This document shows positions 35,887-44,694 of a DNA stretch of 64,000 bases, piece after piece. A program made the translations under genes and the position numbers. Under the pieces are notes generated by a model, which saw only the letters and a list, made by a program, of their open reading frames with translations, was not told the origin of the DNA and did not search any database. This DNA comes from Pseudomonas akapageensis (GTDB taxonomy: Bacteria; Pseudomonadota; Gammaproteobacteria; Pseudomonadales; Pseudomonadaceae), in the NCBI RefSeq assembly GCF_011355085.1, contig NZ_VXCP01000041.1, positions 50,438 through 114,437 of the forward strand, read 5' to 3'. The first letter of the stretch is position 1. Each line of letters begins with the position of its first letter.

Positions 35887-37344
35887 TCACAGCCCGGCTT
35901 GCGCGTTGTGTCGCGCGACGCCAGGGAACACGTTGCGTTTGCACACTTTCGCTTCGACTTTCTGCGGCGCGGTTCCGGCTTCGGGGCCCTGGACTTCCAC
36001 GGCCAACAGGTTCTGCGCGGCCCAGTCCTCGTCGTCGCGCAGCTCAAAGGCGAAGCGCCCGTCGGTTTCCGCTGTAGTCGGCTTTTCGATCTTCACGTTT
36101 TCGTGGCGGCCGTTCATGTACCAGAGGGTCGCCTGCAGGGTTTTCACCGACTTGTCTTCGAACTGGATGTCGATCTGGTGGCTGCCGTTGTCGAGGTTCT
36201 TGATGTCGCCGGTCTTGCCATTGACCATCACCTCATTGCTGCCTGGCTTGAGCGAAGTGCTGGCGCTAAGCTGCGCCGGCTTGCCTTCGCAGCCGTTGTC
36301 GAGCAGGGCCATCATCTGCCGGTAGATGGTTTCCTGGTCCAGGCGATACAGCGGCGAGAATTCCCAGATCAGGATCTTCGGTGGCTTTTTCTGGAAGTCT
36401 TCGCTGCCCAGGTACTGCAGCATCGAGCCTTCCAGGCCGCCGCCGGGGAAGGCGACGTTGAGCACGTCGGCGCCGATGTATTGCTCCAGGAAACCGGCAA
36501 AGTTGTAGTTCTTGCCGCTATGGCTGGTGCCGACCAGGGTGATCTGCGGGTTACCGGCATCGCCGAACAGGTCGTCACCGCCACTTTCGCCCTTGGGCTC
36601 GGTGACGAACTGGTCCATGTACTGGATGGCATAGCTGGTGCCGCACAGCTGCCCGGCGACGGTGTGCAGGGTGCCGGTCTTGCCCATGCGTCCCGACTTG
36701 TGGGTCTCGAATTCGCGCTTGGTAACCTCGGCGAAAGCCGGCACCTGCTTGACCTTCTCGGCCACGATCTTCGCTGCGCGCTCGGCGCCATATGGCGTCC
36801 AGTGCTGGTCGCCACGGAAGTAGAAATCATGGCCTTGCTCGGCCAGCGGCAGTTGCTCGTTGGTCAGCGGCGACAGGTCGGGCACCCAGTAGCCCATCTT
36901 GCTGAAGCGGGCGAGCATGGTCTGGTAGTTCTTCAAGGCCTTGTCGTAGTTGAAGGCAGCCTTGTCGGCAGGCGCCAGCTTGTTGCGATTGACCAGCCCG
37001 CGGGTCGGTTGATAGACCACCACCAGCTCCACGCCCTTGGCCTTGAACGCATCGTGCAGTTGCTGCAGGCGCCGGTAGCCTTCGGGTGTGGTATCGAACT
37101 CGGTGCGCAGGTCTTCGCGGGTACGGAACAGCCAGTCGCCTTCAGCCTGCACCAGGGTGGTGAAGTTCTGCTGATAGCGCGTGGTGTAACGGCTGGCGTC
37201 GTGGGCTTCGGGGCAGAGGTTGCAGCAGGGTTCTGCGCTGAAGGACGGTGCCTGCACGTCACCGGCACGGGCGATGCCGCTGGCAGCCAGCATGGCAGCG
37301 GCCAGGCCCGAGAGGCTAAGTAGCTTGATCATTTGTGGATGCAT
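35887..37344 (-). CDS. algX: AlgX: alginate O-acetyltransferase
   Basis: A 485-residue periplasmic protein. The signal peptide ends near ARAGD. It has an SGNH-like domain (GDQHWTPYGA with Asp179 and His181; GTSHSGKNYNF with Ser274) followed by a carbohydrate-binding module after ~residue 355. It acetylates mannuronate residues in polymer and is part of the secretion scaffold with AlgK. GAGGAAGG precedes the ATG at 37344. Confidence 0.96.
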   Translation of the reverse strand: MHPQMIKLLSLSGLAAAMLAASGIARAGDVQAPSFSAEPCCNLCPEAHDASRYTTRYQQNFTTLVQAEGDWLFRTREDLRTEFDTTPEGYRRLQQLHDAFKAKGVELVVVYQPTRGLVNRNKLAPADKAAFNYDKALKNYQTMLARFSKMGYWVPDLSPLTNEQLPLAEQGHDFYFRGDQHWTPYGAERAAKIVAEKVKQVPAFAEVTKREFETHKSGRMGKTGTLHTVAGQLCGTSYAIQYMDQFVTEPKGESGGDDLFGDAGNPQITLVGTSHSGKNYNFAGFLEQYIGADVLNVAFPGGGLEGSMLQYLGSEDFQKKPPKILIWEFSPLYRLDQETIYRQMMALLDNGCEGKPAQLSASTSLKPGSNEVMVNGKTGDIKNLDNGSHQIDIQFEDKSVKTLQATLWYMNGRHENVKIEKPTTAETDGRFAFELRDDEDWAAQNLLAVEVQGPEAGTAPQKVEAKVCKRNVFPGVARHNAQAGL

Positions 37345-37357
37345 AAAAATACCTTCC

Positions 37358-38923
37358 TCAGTCCCGCATTTCGGTCTGGCGTTCGACAGGGTCGATCAAC
37401 ACGGCTTTGCGCTGGCGCACCATCAGGTCGAGGATCTCGTCCTGACGCTCGCCCAGCACGCCGGAGAAACTGATACCGTTGGATTTGCTCGGTGCCAGCA
37501 TGGAGACCCGATACAGCTCGACGCTCAGCGGCGAGTCGATCGACAGCGGGCCGCTGCCGTTGGCGGCCAGTTCACCGCCGACCAGGATCAGCGATACCTT
37601 GGTGTCGAAGGGGTCCAGGGCGATGTCGCGATCGGTGTCGGTGAGGTCCTTGATGTGCCCGTAGACGCCCACCAGCCCGTTGGCCATGGCGATGTTTTCG
37701 TACAGGCGGATGTTCACGCTGTTACGCACGCGGATGCCATGACGACGGTTGTTGATCACCCGGTTGCCCCAGATCAGGTTGTCGCCACTCTCGTAGAGGG
37801 TGATACCGTCGGTGTGGTTCTGGTAGATCTCGTTGTAGGCGATCAGGTTATTGACGCTGTTACGGTCAATCACGATGCCCGAGAGGTTGTTGTCGTAGGT
37901 GCGGTTGTTGAAGATCCAGCTGTCGTTGACCTCACGGGAAATGATGATGCCGTGCTTCTTTTTGGTCCCGTGGACGGTGTTCTCGGCAATGATCAGGCGG
38001 TGCGAACGGTCGTGCGGGTCAATGCCATAGACGATGTTGTCGCGGTAGGTATTGCCCTTGAGCACGAAGTCCTGGGTTTCATAGCAGTAGAAGCCGTACC
38101 ACATGTCCGTGAACTCGGAACCGATGATCCAGCCGGTTGGCTCGCTGCGTCCCATGGCCTTGGCCATGTTCGGGGTGTACTGGGAAATACTGACACCGTA
38201 GGACTTACTCTTGGCATAGCCGAAGCTGGCCATCTTGCTGTTGACCACATAGGTCTCGGTGCCGCCCCAGGACAGCAGGAACGGGCGGAACTCCTTGGGC
38301 GAGCGGAAGGTGGCCGGGCCGTTGTCCTTCTCGCGCCAGGCGGTGACTTTGGTGTCGGTGACAAACAGCTTGCCGTCGTTGACCAGGAACGAACCGCTTT
38401 CCTGGGACAGGCGCAACTCGCGGGTCTGCTTGTCGATCTCGAGGATACCCTTGCGTCCGACCACGATCGGCAGGCGAGCGAGGAACACACCCGGCTCGGT
38501 TTCACTGAAGTATTGTTTGGGCAGGGTCTTGCTCAGGTCCTTGAGATTGACATGGCCGTCTTCGATGAAGATCGCCTGCGGGATGCCATGCTGACGTGCC
38601 ACCCATTCGGCCATCTTGTTGTCGCCACCGATGAACTCCTTCAGGGTGTCTTCCTGCAGCATGCGCCGCACCTGGACCTTGCCCTTGTGGCTGCGATCGA
38701 TCCTGGCCTGCACGGCTTCGGCGGTGTAACCGGTGAGGTCCGGCAACACCGGTTTGTCCAGGTGCAGCGGTTCGATCGGCGCACTGGTAACGGTATAGGT
38801 CTTGGCCTGTTGCAAACCCTTGGCCACCGAGACCTGTGCCTCGGTGTTGGCCAGCGCGACACTGCTGGCCAGCAGCAGGGCCGTGGCCAGCAGGCCTCGG
38901 CTGCTGTGCTGTCGAATGTTCAT
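37358..38923 (-). CDS. algG: AlgG: mannuronan C-5-epimerase
   Basis: A 521-residue periplasmic enzyme with a signal peptide (LLATALLLASSVALA) and a right-handed beta-helix of parallel repeats in the C-terminal half. It carries the DPHDRSHR catalytic motif around residue 304 (His is the proposed base). It converts D-mannuronate to L-guluronate in the polymer during export. Spacing to algX is 13 bp. Length and operon position match the P. aeruginosa protein. Confidence 0.96.
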   Translation of the reverse strand: MNIRQHSSRGLLATALLLASSVALANTEAQVSVAKGLQQAKTYTVTSAPIEPLHLDKPVLPDLTGYTAEAVQARIDRSHKGKVQVRRMLQEDTLKEFIGGDNKMAEWVARQHGIPQAIFIEDGHVNLKDLSKTLPKQYFSETEPGVFLARLPIVVGRKGILEIDKQTRELRLSQESGSFLVNDGKLFVTDTKVTAWREKDNGPATFRSPKEFRPFLLSWGGTETYVVNSKMASFGYAKSKSYGVSISQYTPNMAKAMGRSEPTGWIIGSEFTDMWYGFYCYETQDFVLKGNTYRDNIVYGIDPHDRSHRLIIAENTVHGTKKKHGIIISREVNDSWIFNNRTYDNNLSGIVIDRNSVNNLIAYNEIYQNHTDGITLYESGDNLIWGNRVINNRRHGIRVRNSVNIRLYENIAMANGLVGVYGHIKDLTDTDRDIALDPFDTKVSLILVGGELAANGSGPLSIDSPLSVELYRVSMLAPSKSNGISFSGVLGERQDEILDLMVRQRKAVLIDPVERQTEMRD

Positions 38924-38948
38924 CTCATCGCTCCCTTGGCGTCTTGCA

Positions 38949-40433
38949 TCAGAAGCGCCAGATCACGTCGACAAAGGCGCGGTGCATGTACGAATCCGCT
39001 TCCTTGCCGTAAGCGTCGCCGGGCTTGAACACCCCGCCGCGCAAACGTACCAGCGCCGACGGTTCGTCGATCGACTGGCTCAGGGAAGCGGGCAGCAGGC
39101 CTTGCTTGAAGTACTTGGTGACCACCAGATCCATTTCCTGGCCCAGGTCGTTCTCGCCCTGGATCAGTTGACGGTTGATGCCGTTGTCGTCGACCACGGC
39201 ATTGATACCGCTGCCGGCGATGTTCTGGTCGCCGTCGACGCGCCAGAACTTGTGGTAGATCAGGCTGGCGTCGTAGTCGTCGCGTAGCTGCCAGGAGGTG
39301 AACAGCGTCGCGGCCTGCAGGTTGCCGAGCTCGCCCTGAAAGGCTTCGCCGAAACGGTGTATGCGTGAGCGGGTGCCGGTGAAGTTGGAGCGGTTGCTCT
39401 CAAGGCCGGTCTGCTCGTAGTTGCTCGAGCCGTCGTCGCCGCCACCGCCGCTGCCACGGGCATAGGCGGCACCGACCTGCCAGTTCGGGTCCAGGCGCAG
39501 GCGGATGCCGAGGTCGGTTGCCCAGGCATTGACGTCGCCGCTCTGCTGGCCGGTGGCGATTTCTGTGCCATTGATCGTGGTGGTGTTGAGCGAGTCGCGG
39601 TTGCCGGTCAGCCAGGTCACGCTGCCCCAGTAATTGAGGGTGTTCTGGTTGTGGTAGTTGTAGGCGTCGCTGTTGGCTTCCAGGCCCAGCCAGGTGAGGT
39701 CGCCGGTCTGCGTCTTGTCATTCACATCGACGACTTCGCCGGGGTTGGCCAGGTGGCCGCTGTCATCGCTGTGGTGGGCACGCAGGCCGACCCAATGGCC
39801 TGGTTGCCACTGGGTCGCGACATCGCCGTAAACATGCACGCGATCCTTGTCATCGGGGGCCAGTTCGGTCAGGTCGGTGCGGTATTCGCTGAAGCGCTCG
39901 GCCACGCCCAGGTTGGCGCGCAGCAGGGTGGTGTCGAAGGTCCAGTTGAGGGCTTCGATGTTGGTGTCGCGCCACATGCCGTCATCGTTGTGCAGGCGCT
40001 GGCGGCCGAACTTCAATTGCTCGCCAGGGTAGGGAGTCAGGCCGCTGTAGCCGATCCAGAACTCGCGCATGGCCAGGTAGCTCTTGTCCCGCTCGCGGCC
40101 GTTGTCGCTGTTGCTGGCCAGTTCGTCGGCGGTATCGGTGGGCTGCTGCAGGGTATCGGTTTCGATGATGTCGGTGGCGGTGACCGCCTGGCCCATGGCG
40201 AAGGCGCTCCAGTTGCCGCGTTCGCCGTAGACCCAGGGACGCAGGTCCAGGCCCACGCCATTGACGTCGCCGCCCGGGCGGGTGCCCAGGTCACGGTCGT
40301 CCTCGGATTGACCGGTGATTTTCACGTCGAGGCCGAAGTTCTTTTGCGCAGTCTCTGCCGCCAGGGTCGGGCACGACCAGATCAGGGCGAAGCTCAGGCC
40401 AATGCCGGCTTTCATCCAGGGATTGAGTTTCAT
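38949..40433 (-). CDS. algE: AlgE: outer-membrane alginate porin
   Basis: A 494-residue beta-barrel with an N-terminal signal sequence (IGLSFALIWSCPTLAAE) and a C-terminal strand ending in a terminal Phe after Trp-Arg (DVIWRF), as expected for Bam substrates. It is the 18-strand barrel through which alginate leaves the cell, docked to AlgK. Its start ATG overlaps the algK stop (ATGA), so translation is coupled. Confidence 0.96.
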   Translation of the reverse strand: MKLNPWMKAGIGLSFALIWSCPTLAAETAQKNFGLDVKITGQSEDDRDLGTRPGGDVNGVGLDLRPWVYGERGNWSAFAMGQAVTATDIIETDTLQQPTDTADELASNSDNGRERDKSYLAMREFWIGYSGLTPYPGEQLKFGRQRLHNDDGMWRDTNIEALNWTFDTTLLRANLGVAERFSEYRTDLTELAPDDKDRVHVYGDVATQWQPGHWVGLRAHHSDDSGHLANPGEVVDVNDKTQTGDLTWLGLEANSDAYNYHNQNTLNYWGSVTWLTGNRDSLNTTTINGTEIATGQQSGDVNAWATDLGIRLRLDPNWQVGAAYARGSGGGGDDGSSNYEQTGLESNRSNFTGTRSRIHRFGEAFQGELGNLQAATLFTSWQLRDDYDASLIYHKFWRVDGDQNIAGSGINAVVDDNGINRQLIQGENDLGQEMDLVVTKYFKQGLLPASLSQSIDEPSALVRLRGGVFKPGDAYGKEADSYMHRAFVDVIWRF

Positions 40434-41902
40434 AGGGAATCCTCACCGTCTTGTTCTTGCAGCGCGTGCAGTTGCAGGGCGTTCTGACCCTGGTTCAAAG
40501 AGCCGCGCATTTGCCGCTCCTGTTGCAACAGGCGCTGGGCCTGGGCACGTTGTGCCGGCGGCAGTTGTTCATTGAGTTGCTGGGCCAGCTCGGTGGCTTG
40601 TGGCGTGTTTTGCGCCAGCGCCAGTTGGCTGAAGACATAGGCGTTGACAGGGTCGGGCCTGGTCCCGCGCCCCTGGGAGAACAATTGCGCCAGGGCATAG
40701 TCGGCGCTGTTCTGGCCACCACGGGCGGCAGTCAGCAGGTGGTCGAGGGCCTTCTGCGGGTAGACCTCGCCCAGGTAGCCGCGACGGTACAGCTGGCCTA
40801 AGTAGTAGTGGGCATTGTTCTCGGTGGCGGCGGCCTTTTGCAGATGTTGCTCGGCCTGTTTGGCATCGGCCGGGAGCATCTTGCCGTCGTAGTAGAGCCG
40901 GCCCAGCAACAGTTCGGCGCGGGGCTGGTCGGCCGCACGGCCTTTGTCGATGTATTCCATCAACTTGTCGACATCGCCCAGTTCCGGGAAGTCGTAGAGC
41001 AATTGCGCCAGGCTGACCCAGGAGGCCGGATTGGCCGGAGCGACCTGCTCGAGCAACGCCTGGGCGGTTTTTTCATCGGTGTGACCGAGGGTGCTATCGC
41101 CCAATACGTGCGCCACGCTGTCGACCCGCGTAGCCGGGACCGCGCCGCGTTGGTAAGCACCTTGCAATTGCTTGATCAGTTCGCCTTGCTGGTCGGCCTG
41201 GCCGCGTTTCTGGTAGACGGTCGCCAGTTCCACGTAGCAAATGTCGGTACTGGCCAGCGCTGCCTTGCAGATGCGTTCGACTTCATCCAGATGCTGGTCG
41301 TAGGTCCCTTGGGTGCGGTACAGCAGCACTTGGGCCAGACCGGCTTCGGCATAGCCGGCGGCGCGCCACTGGTCGATCTTTTGCTGGGCGTTGACCTCGG
41401 GGAAGCTCTGCGGGTACTGCAGGTAGAGCATCGCCAACGGGATCAAGGTATTGCCCTCGCCATTGGCGAAGGCTTTGCTCAGCAAGGTTTCGGCTTCATG
41501 GCGCTCGGCTTCGCTGGCATCGGGTTTGGCCACCAGCAAGCGGCCCAGACGCGCCTGGGCCCTTGGCGAGGTGTCGACGGCAGCACGATAGGTCGCTTCG
41601 GCAGCCTTGATCTGCGCCGGGTCGCGGGTGCCGATCTGGATATCGGCAAGGCCCACCTGGGCATCGCTGTAGCCCAGGTCCGCCAACTGACGGTAATTGC
41701 GTTCGGCCAGCGCCGTGTCACCGCGCTTGAGGGCTTCATTGGCCAGGCGTTGGTCGGGCAGGCCGGAGCAACCAGCCAACCCGATGGCAATCGCCAACAC
41801 CGCGATCCTGTAGGAGCGGCGGTGCGACGACTCGACTTGCCCGCGATCGAGTGCAACGCACTCGCCAGCTTCACGCAATTTCACCGGCATATCCCCCGTC
41901 AA
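40430..41902 (-). CDS. algK: AlgK: alginate export scaffold lipoprotein
   Basis: A 490-residue outer-membrane lipoprotein made of Sel1/TPR-like repeats (ALKRGDTALAERNYRQLADLGYSDAQVG and many later). It stabilises AlgE and links it to the periplasmic complex. The lipobox is GLAGC with Cys45. The start at 41902 overlaps the alg44 stop (ATGA). The signal peptide is unusually long: residues 13-32, between the start and the hydrophobic core, are encoded by a REP element (41807-41866) and bear no similarity to the P. aeruginosa N-terminus. No better downstream start leaves a usable signal peptide. Confidence 0.93.
   Translation of the reverse strand: MTGDMPVKLREAGECVALDRGQVESSHRRSYRIAVLAIAIGLAGCSGLPDQRLANEALKRGDTALAERNYRQLADLGYSDAQVGLADIQIGTRDPAQIKAAEATYRAAVDTSPRAQARLGRLLVAKPDASEAERHEAETLLSKAFANGEGNTLIPLAMLYLQYPQSFPEVNAQQKIDQWRAAGYAEAGLAQVLLYRTQGTYDQHLDEVERICKAALASTDICYVELATVYQKRGQADQQGELIKQLQGAYQRGAVPATRVDSVAHVLGDSTLGHTDEKTAQALLEQVAPANPASWVSLAQLLYDFPELGDVDKLMEYIDKGRAADQPRAELLLGRLYYDGKMLPADAKQAEQHLQKAAATENNAHYYLGQLYRRGYLGEVYPQKALDHLLTAARGGQNSADYALAQLFSQGRGTRPDPVNAYVFSQLALAQNTPQATELAQQLNEQLPPAQRAQAQRLLQQERQMRGSLNQGQNALQLHALQEQDGEDSL
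41807..41866. repeat. REP element inside the algK signal-peptide coding region
   Basis: The plus-strand sequence CCTGTAGGAGCGGCGGTGCG, followed by ACGACTCGACTTGCCCGCGA, is the common P. fluorescens REP form (TGTAGGAGCGAGCGGTGCGACGACTCGACTTGC as I remember it). It lies wholly inside algK and encodes about residues 13-32. Confidence 0.75.
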
Positions 41903-43065
41903 AGCCCACGCGCCACAGCTTTATCAATCAACCAATCCAGCGACGGCCCACGATCACTGCTGACCGCCACCGGCCGCCCGGAAAGCTCACTGCTCAAAGG
42001 CGCATCAGGCTTGATCTGCACCCGAATATCCGAAGACAGATCCGCGCTGTTCAGGCTCGCGCTGCTGACGATCTGCCCCTGCCGAACATCGTCTTCGCCG
42101 GCGACCTGGAACTTCACCCGCGCCCCTGGCTTGACGTCGTCGAACTGGCGATAGCTGAAGCGTGCGTCCACAGTGGCCTGGCTGTTGCGCGGCAGCAGTT
42201 GGAAGATCACCGCGCCCTTGCTGGCGTACTGGCCGTCATCGACCAGTTGCTGGGCCACGATGCAGTCGCACGGGCTGGTCAGGGTGCCGCTCAACTGCTT
42301 GCCGAACAGTTCCTCGACCTTGGCCGGTTGCAATTGCTGGTCATCCAGATGGCCCTTGAGCACGTCGAGCATGCTGGTACTGAACGAGGCCAGCGGCGCG
42401 CCCTTGGCGACTTCACCGTGAACCTCGACCAGGCGCTGCACCGTGCCGTCGCGCGGCATGGTGACGTTGATGCTCGGCATGCTGACGACGCCGGACTGGG
42501 CGTGGCTGACGAAGTACAGGCCGTAGACCGATTTGGCGATGAAGCCGAAGGCCGCGACACCGACCACGAAAACGCCCAGGCTGAAGGTCACGGCGCGCAG
42601 GCGACCGAATGCGCTCAGGCCGCTGCCGCCGTCCTTTTGCTTGCGCGCCTTGGTGAAGTTGTCGCGCTGCAGGGTGCTCAGCACATCGCCCATGGTCACC
42701 AACTCACCGGACAGGTGCGAGGTGATCAGGTGGCGCAGGGTGGCTATGTCGCGTTGCTCCAGGTTCTGGAACTGGCAACCGGTGCGGCCATTGCTCGGGT
42801 CGTACGAGCGCACCTGGAACTCCACATCCATGGCCAGGCCAAGGTTGTCGATCAGAAACTGCAGGCGGCCACGGTGCACGTCACCGACGCGCAGGGGGTG
42901 CTTGGCAAGGATGCAGAAGCCACCGGCCGAGAGGTCCTCGATCCGCGCTTCCAGGGTTTGACGGTCGGCTGCGATATAGCGCAGCTTGGCCGGAATCCGC
43001 ACCCGGGCGTGTTGGCGCTGGGCTTCGGACTCATGCACGACATTGACGTTCACGGCTGTATTCAT
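41899..43065 (-). CDS. alg44: Alg44: PilZ c-di-GMP receptor for alginate polymerisation
   Basis: A 388-residue protein. The N-terminal cytosolic PilZ domain has both ligand motifs (RQHAR near residue 16 and DLSAGG near residue 43). One transmembrane helix follows (around residues 160-185), then a periplasmic HlyD-like part. On binding c-di-GMP it activates Alg8. The start MNTAVNV at 43065 has AGGAAA upstream and fits the known length. Its stop overlaps the algK start. Confidence 0.95.
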   Translation of the reverse strand: MNTAVNVNVVHESEAQRQHARVRIPAKLRYIAADRQTLEARIEDLSAGGFCILAKHPLRVGDVHRGRLQFLIDNLGLAMDVEFQVRSYDPSNGRTGCQFQNLEQRDIATLRHLITSHLSGELVTMGDVLSTLQRDNFTKARKQKDGGSGLSAFGRLRAVTFSLGVFVVGVAAFGFIAKSVYGLYFVSHAQSGVVSMPSINVTMPRDGTVQRLVEVHGEVAKGAPLASFSTSMLDVLKGHLDDQQLQPAKVEELFGKQLSGTLTSPCDCIVAQQLVDDGQYASKGAVIFQLLPRNSQATVDARFSYRQFDDVKPGARVKFQVAGEDDVRQGQIVSSASLNSADLSSDIRVQIKPDAPLSSELSGRPVAVSSDRGPSLDWLIDKAVARGL

Positions 43066-43100
43066 GTTGGTTTTCCTACTTGATCCAATCGGGTTCCGGC

Positions 43101-44582
43101 TCACACCACCACGAACAGCACAGCAATGAAGATGCTGGCCGCCGAGAAGGTCATGGTCCGGGAGGACCAGGTGTTGAACCATTGTTGAAAGCTCGCCAGG
43201 TCACGCTTGAGGGTGGTGGGCTGGCGCGTCCAGGACTGTTTGTCGAGGCGGAAGAAGACGTAGATCTTCATGATCGCCCCGACGATCTGGTTGTAATAAA
43301 GGATCAGCGGGTAGGCCGGGCCGATGTTGTGGCCGGAGCACAGCAGCAAAAAGGTCAGGATCAGGCGGGTGATGCCGATCCACAGCAGGTAGGCGAGCAG
43401 GTAAGCCGGACCGAACTTGAAGCTGGCGATCAGCGCGACCGTCAGACCCAACAGGCTGGTCCACATCGACACGCGTTGATCGAACAGCACCACGCTGGTG
43501 AACACGCCCAGGCGACGAATGCCCAGGCCCAGCGCCCGGGAGTTCTGCCGCAGGTTGTTGCCATACCAGCGGTACATCAATTTGCGACTGGCTTTTACGA
43601 AGCTCTTCTCCGGTGGGTGCTCGACGGTGTTGATCGCGGCATCGGGCACATAGAAGGTGTCGTAGCCCAGGCGCATCAGGCTGAACCAGCTGGACTTGTC
43701 GTCGCCGGTGAGGAACTTGAAACGCCCCAGGCGCCAGTGCATCAGCGAGTCGCTTTCCACGTCGGCGATGAACTCGGGGTTGGTCACCACCGAGGCACGG
43801 AACACCGACATGCGTCCGGTCATGGTCAGCACGCGCTTGGACAGGGCCATCGAGCACATGTTGATGTGGCGCTGGGCGAAACGCAGCTTGTGCCACTCGC
43901 TCATGATGTAGCCGCCGCGCACTTCACAGAATTCGTTGGTGGTCAGGCCGCCGACGTTGCCGAACAACTTGAACCAGGGCACGGTCTTGCGCACCACGCC
44001 TTCTTCGAGCACGGTGTCGCCATCAATGACCGCGACCACTGCGTTTTCGTCCGGCAGGTGACGGGAAATCGCACGGAAGCCATAGGCCAGGCCATCGCGC
44101 TTGCCGGTGCCGGCGATACGCACGAAGTCCAGCTTGACCCGGTCTGGCGGGTTGAGCTTGGCCCAGAGGCTTTTCACCAGCAGCTCGTCGGACATCTCCA
44201 CCAGCGAACAGACCACGGTCGTGGGGAAGCCGCAGGCGATCGCCTCGCGAATCACCGAGCTGTAGACCTGGGCGGTGGTCAGCGCGTCGATGCGAAAGCT
44301 GGTGACCATCAGAAAGACATGGGACGGGTCAGCTGCCGCACCGAGCTTGCGCACTTTACGCCGCAGGAAGGGGTAGACCACGTAGAGAAACAGCATGCCG
44401 CGCACGAAGTGCGTGGCGCCCATGGAGTAACGCCAGATACCGATGGCGCCCACCAGGAAAATGAAATCTTTCGACTCGGGGTCGAAAATGGATTTGGGCA
44501 GCATCAGGGCGATTGCCATGAGCAGGCTCAAATAGAACAGCCAACCGGCGGCCTGAAGCAGGCCTTGCTTTAGCCTGTGCAT
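43101..44582 (-). CDS. alg8: Alg8: alginate polymerase (GT2)
   Basis: About 493 residues. An inner-membrane processive glycosyltransferase that polymerises GDP-mannuronate. Membrane helices at the N-terminus (about 12-60) flank a cytosolic GT2 domain (AVIDGDTV metal motif, TGRMSVFRAS, DVESDSLMHWRLGRFKFLTGDDKSSW with the QxxRW-like region), and several C-terminal helices follow. The start at 44582 (MHRLKQG) fits the family; a start three codons upstream is equally open. 35 bp downstream lies alg44. Confidence 0.95.
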   Translation of the reverse strand: MHRLKQGLLQAAGWLFYLSLLMAIALMLPKSIFDPESKDFIFLVGAIGIWRYSMGATHFVRGMLFLYVVYPFLRRKVRKLGAAADPSHVFLMVTSFRIDALTTAQVYSSVIREAIACGFPTTVVCSLVEMSDELLVKSLWAKLNPPDRVKLDFVRIAGTGKRDGLAYGFRAISRHLPDENAVVAVIDGDTVLEEGVVRKTVPWFKLFGNVGGLTTNEFCEVRGGYIMSEWHKLRFAQRHINMCSMALSKRVLTMTGRMSVFRASVVTNPEFIADVESDSLMHWRLGRFKFLTGDDKSSWFSLMRLGYDTFYVPDAAINTVEHPPEKSFVKASRKLMYRWYGNNLRQNSRALGLGIRRLGVFTSVVLFDQRVSMWTSLLGLTVALIASFKFGPAYLLAYLLWIGITRLILTFLLLCSGHNIGPAYPLILYYNQIVGAIMKIYVFFRLDKQSWTRQPTTLKRDLASFQQWFNTWSSRTMTFSAASIFIAVLFVVV

Positions 44583-44694
44583 GATCTGCATCCGTCTCGT
44601 TCTCGGGCAATTTGTAACGGGTCACGAAGCCCGAATTTGGTTAAGGCAGGCATAAGGTGTCGCGCGGGCCCGAAGGTCCCGCGCGGTGCAGCGA

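Noticed and set aside
31580..39028. Very long open frames on the plus strand opposite algF, algJ, algI, algX and algG
   Set aside because: They lie fully antisense to well-conserved alginate genes, have low-complexity compositions typical of the complementary strand of GC-rich coding DNA, and show no recognisable domain.
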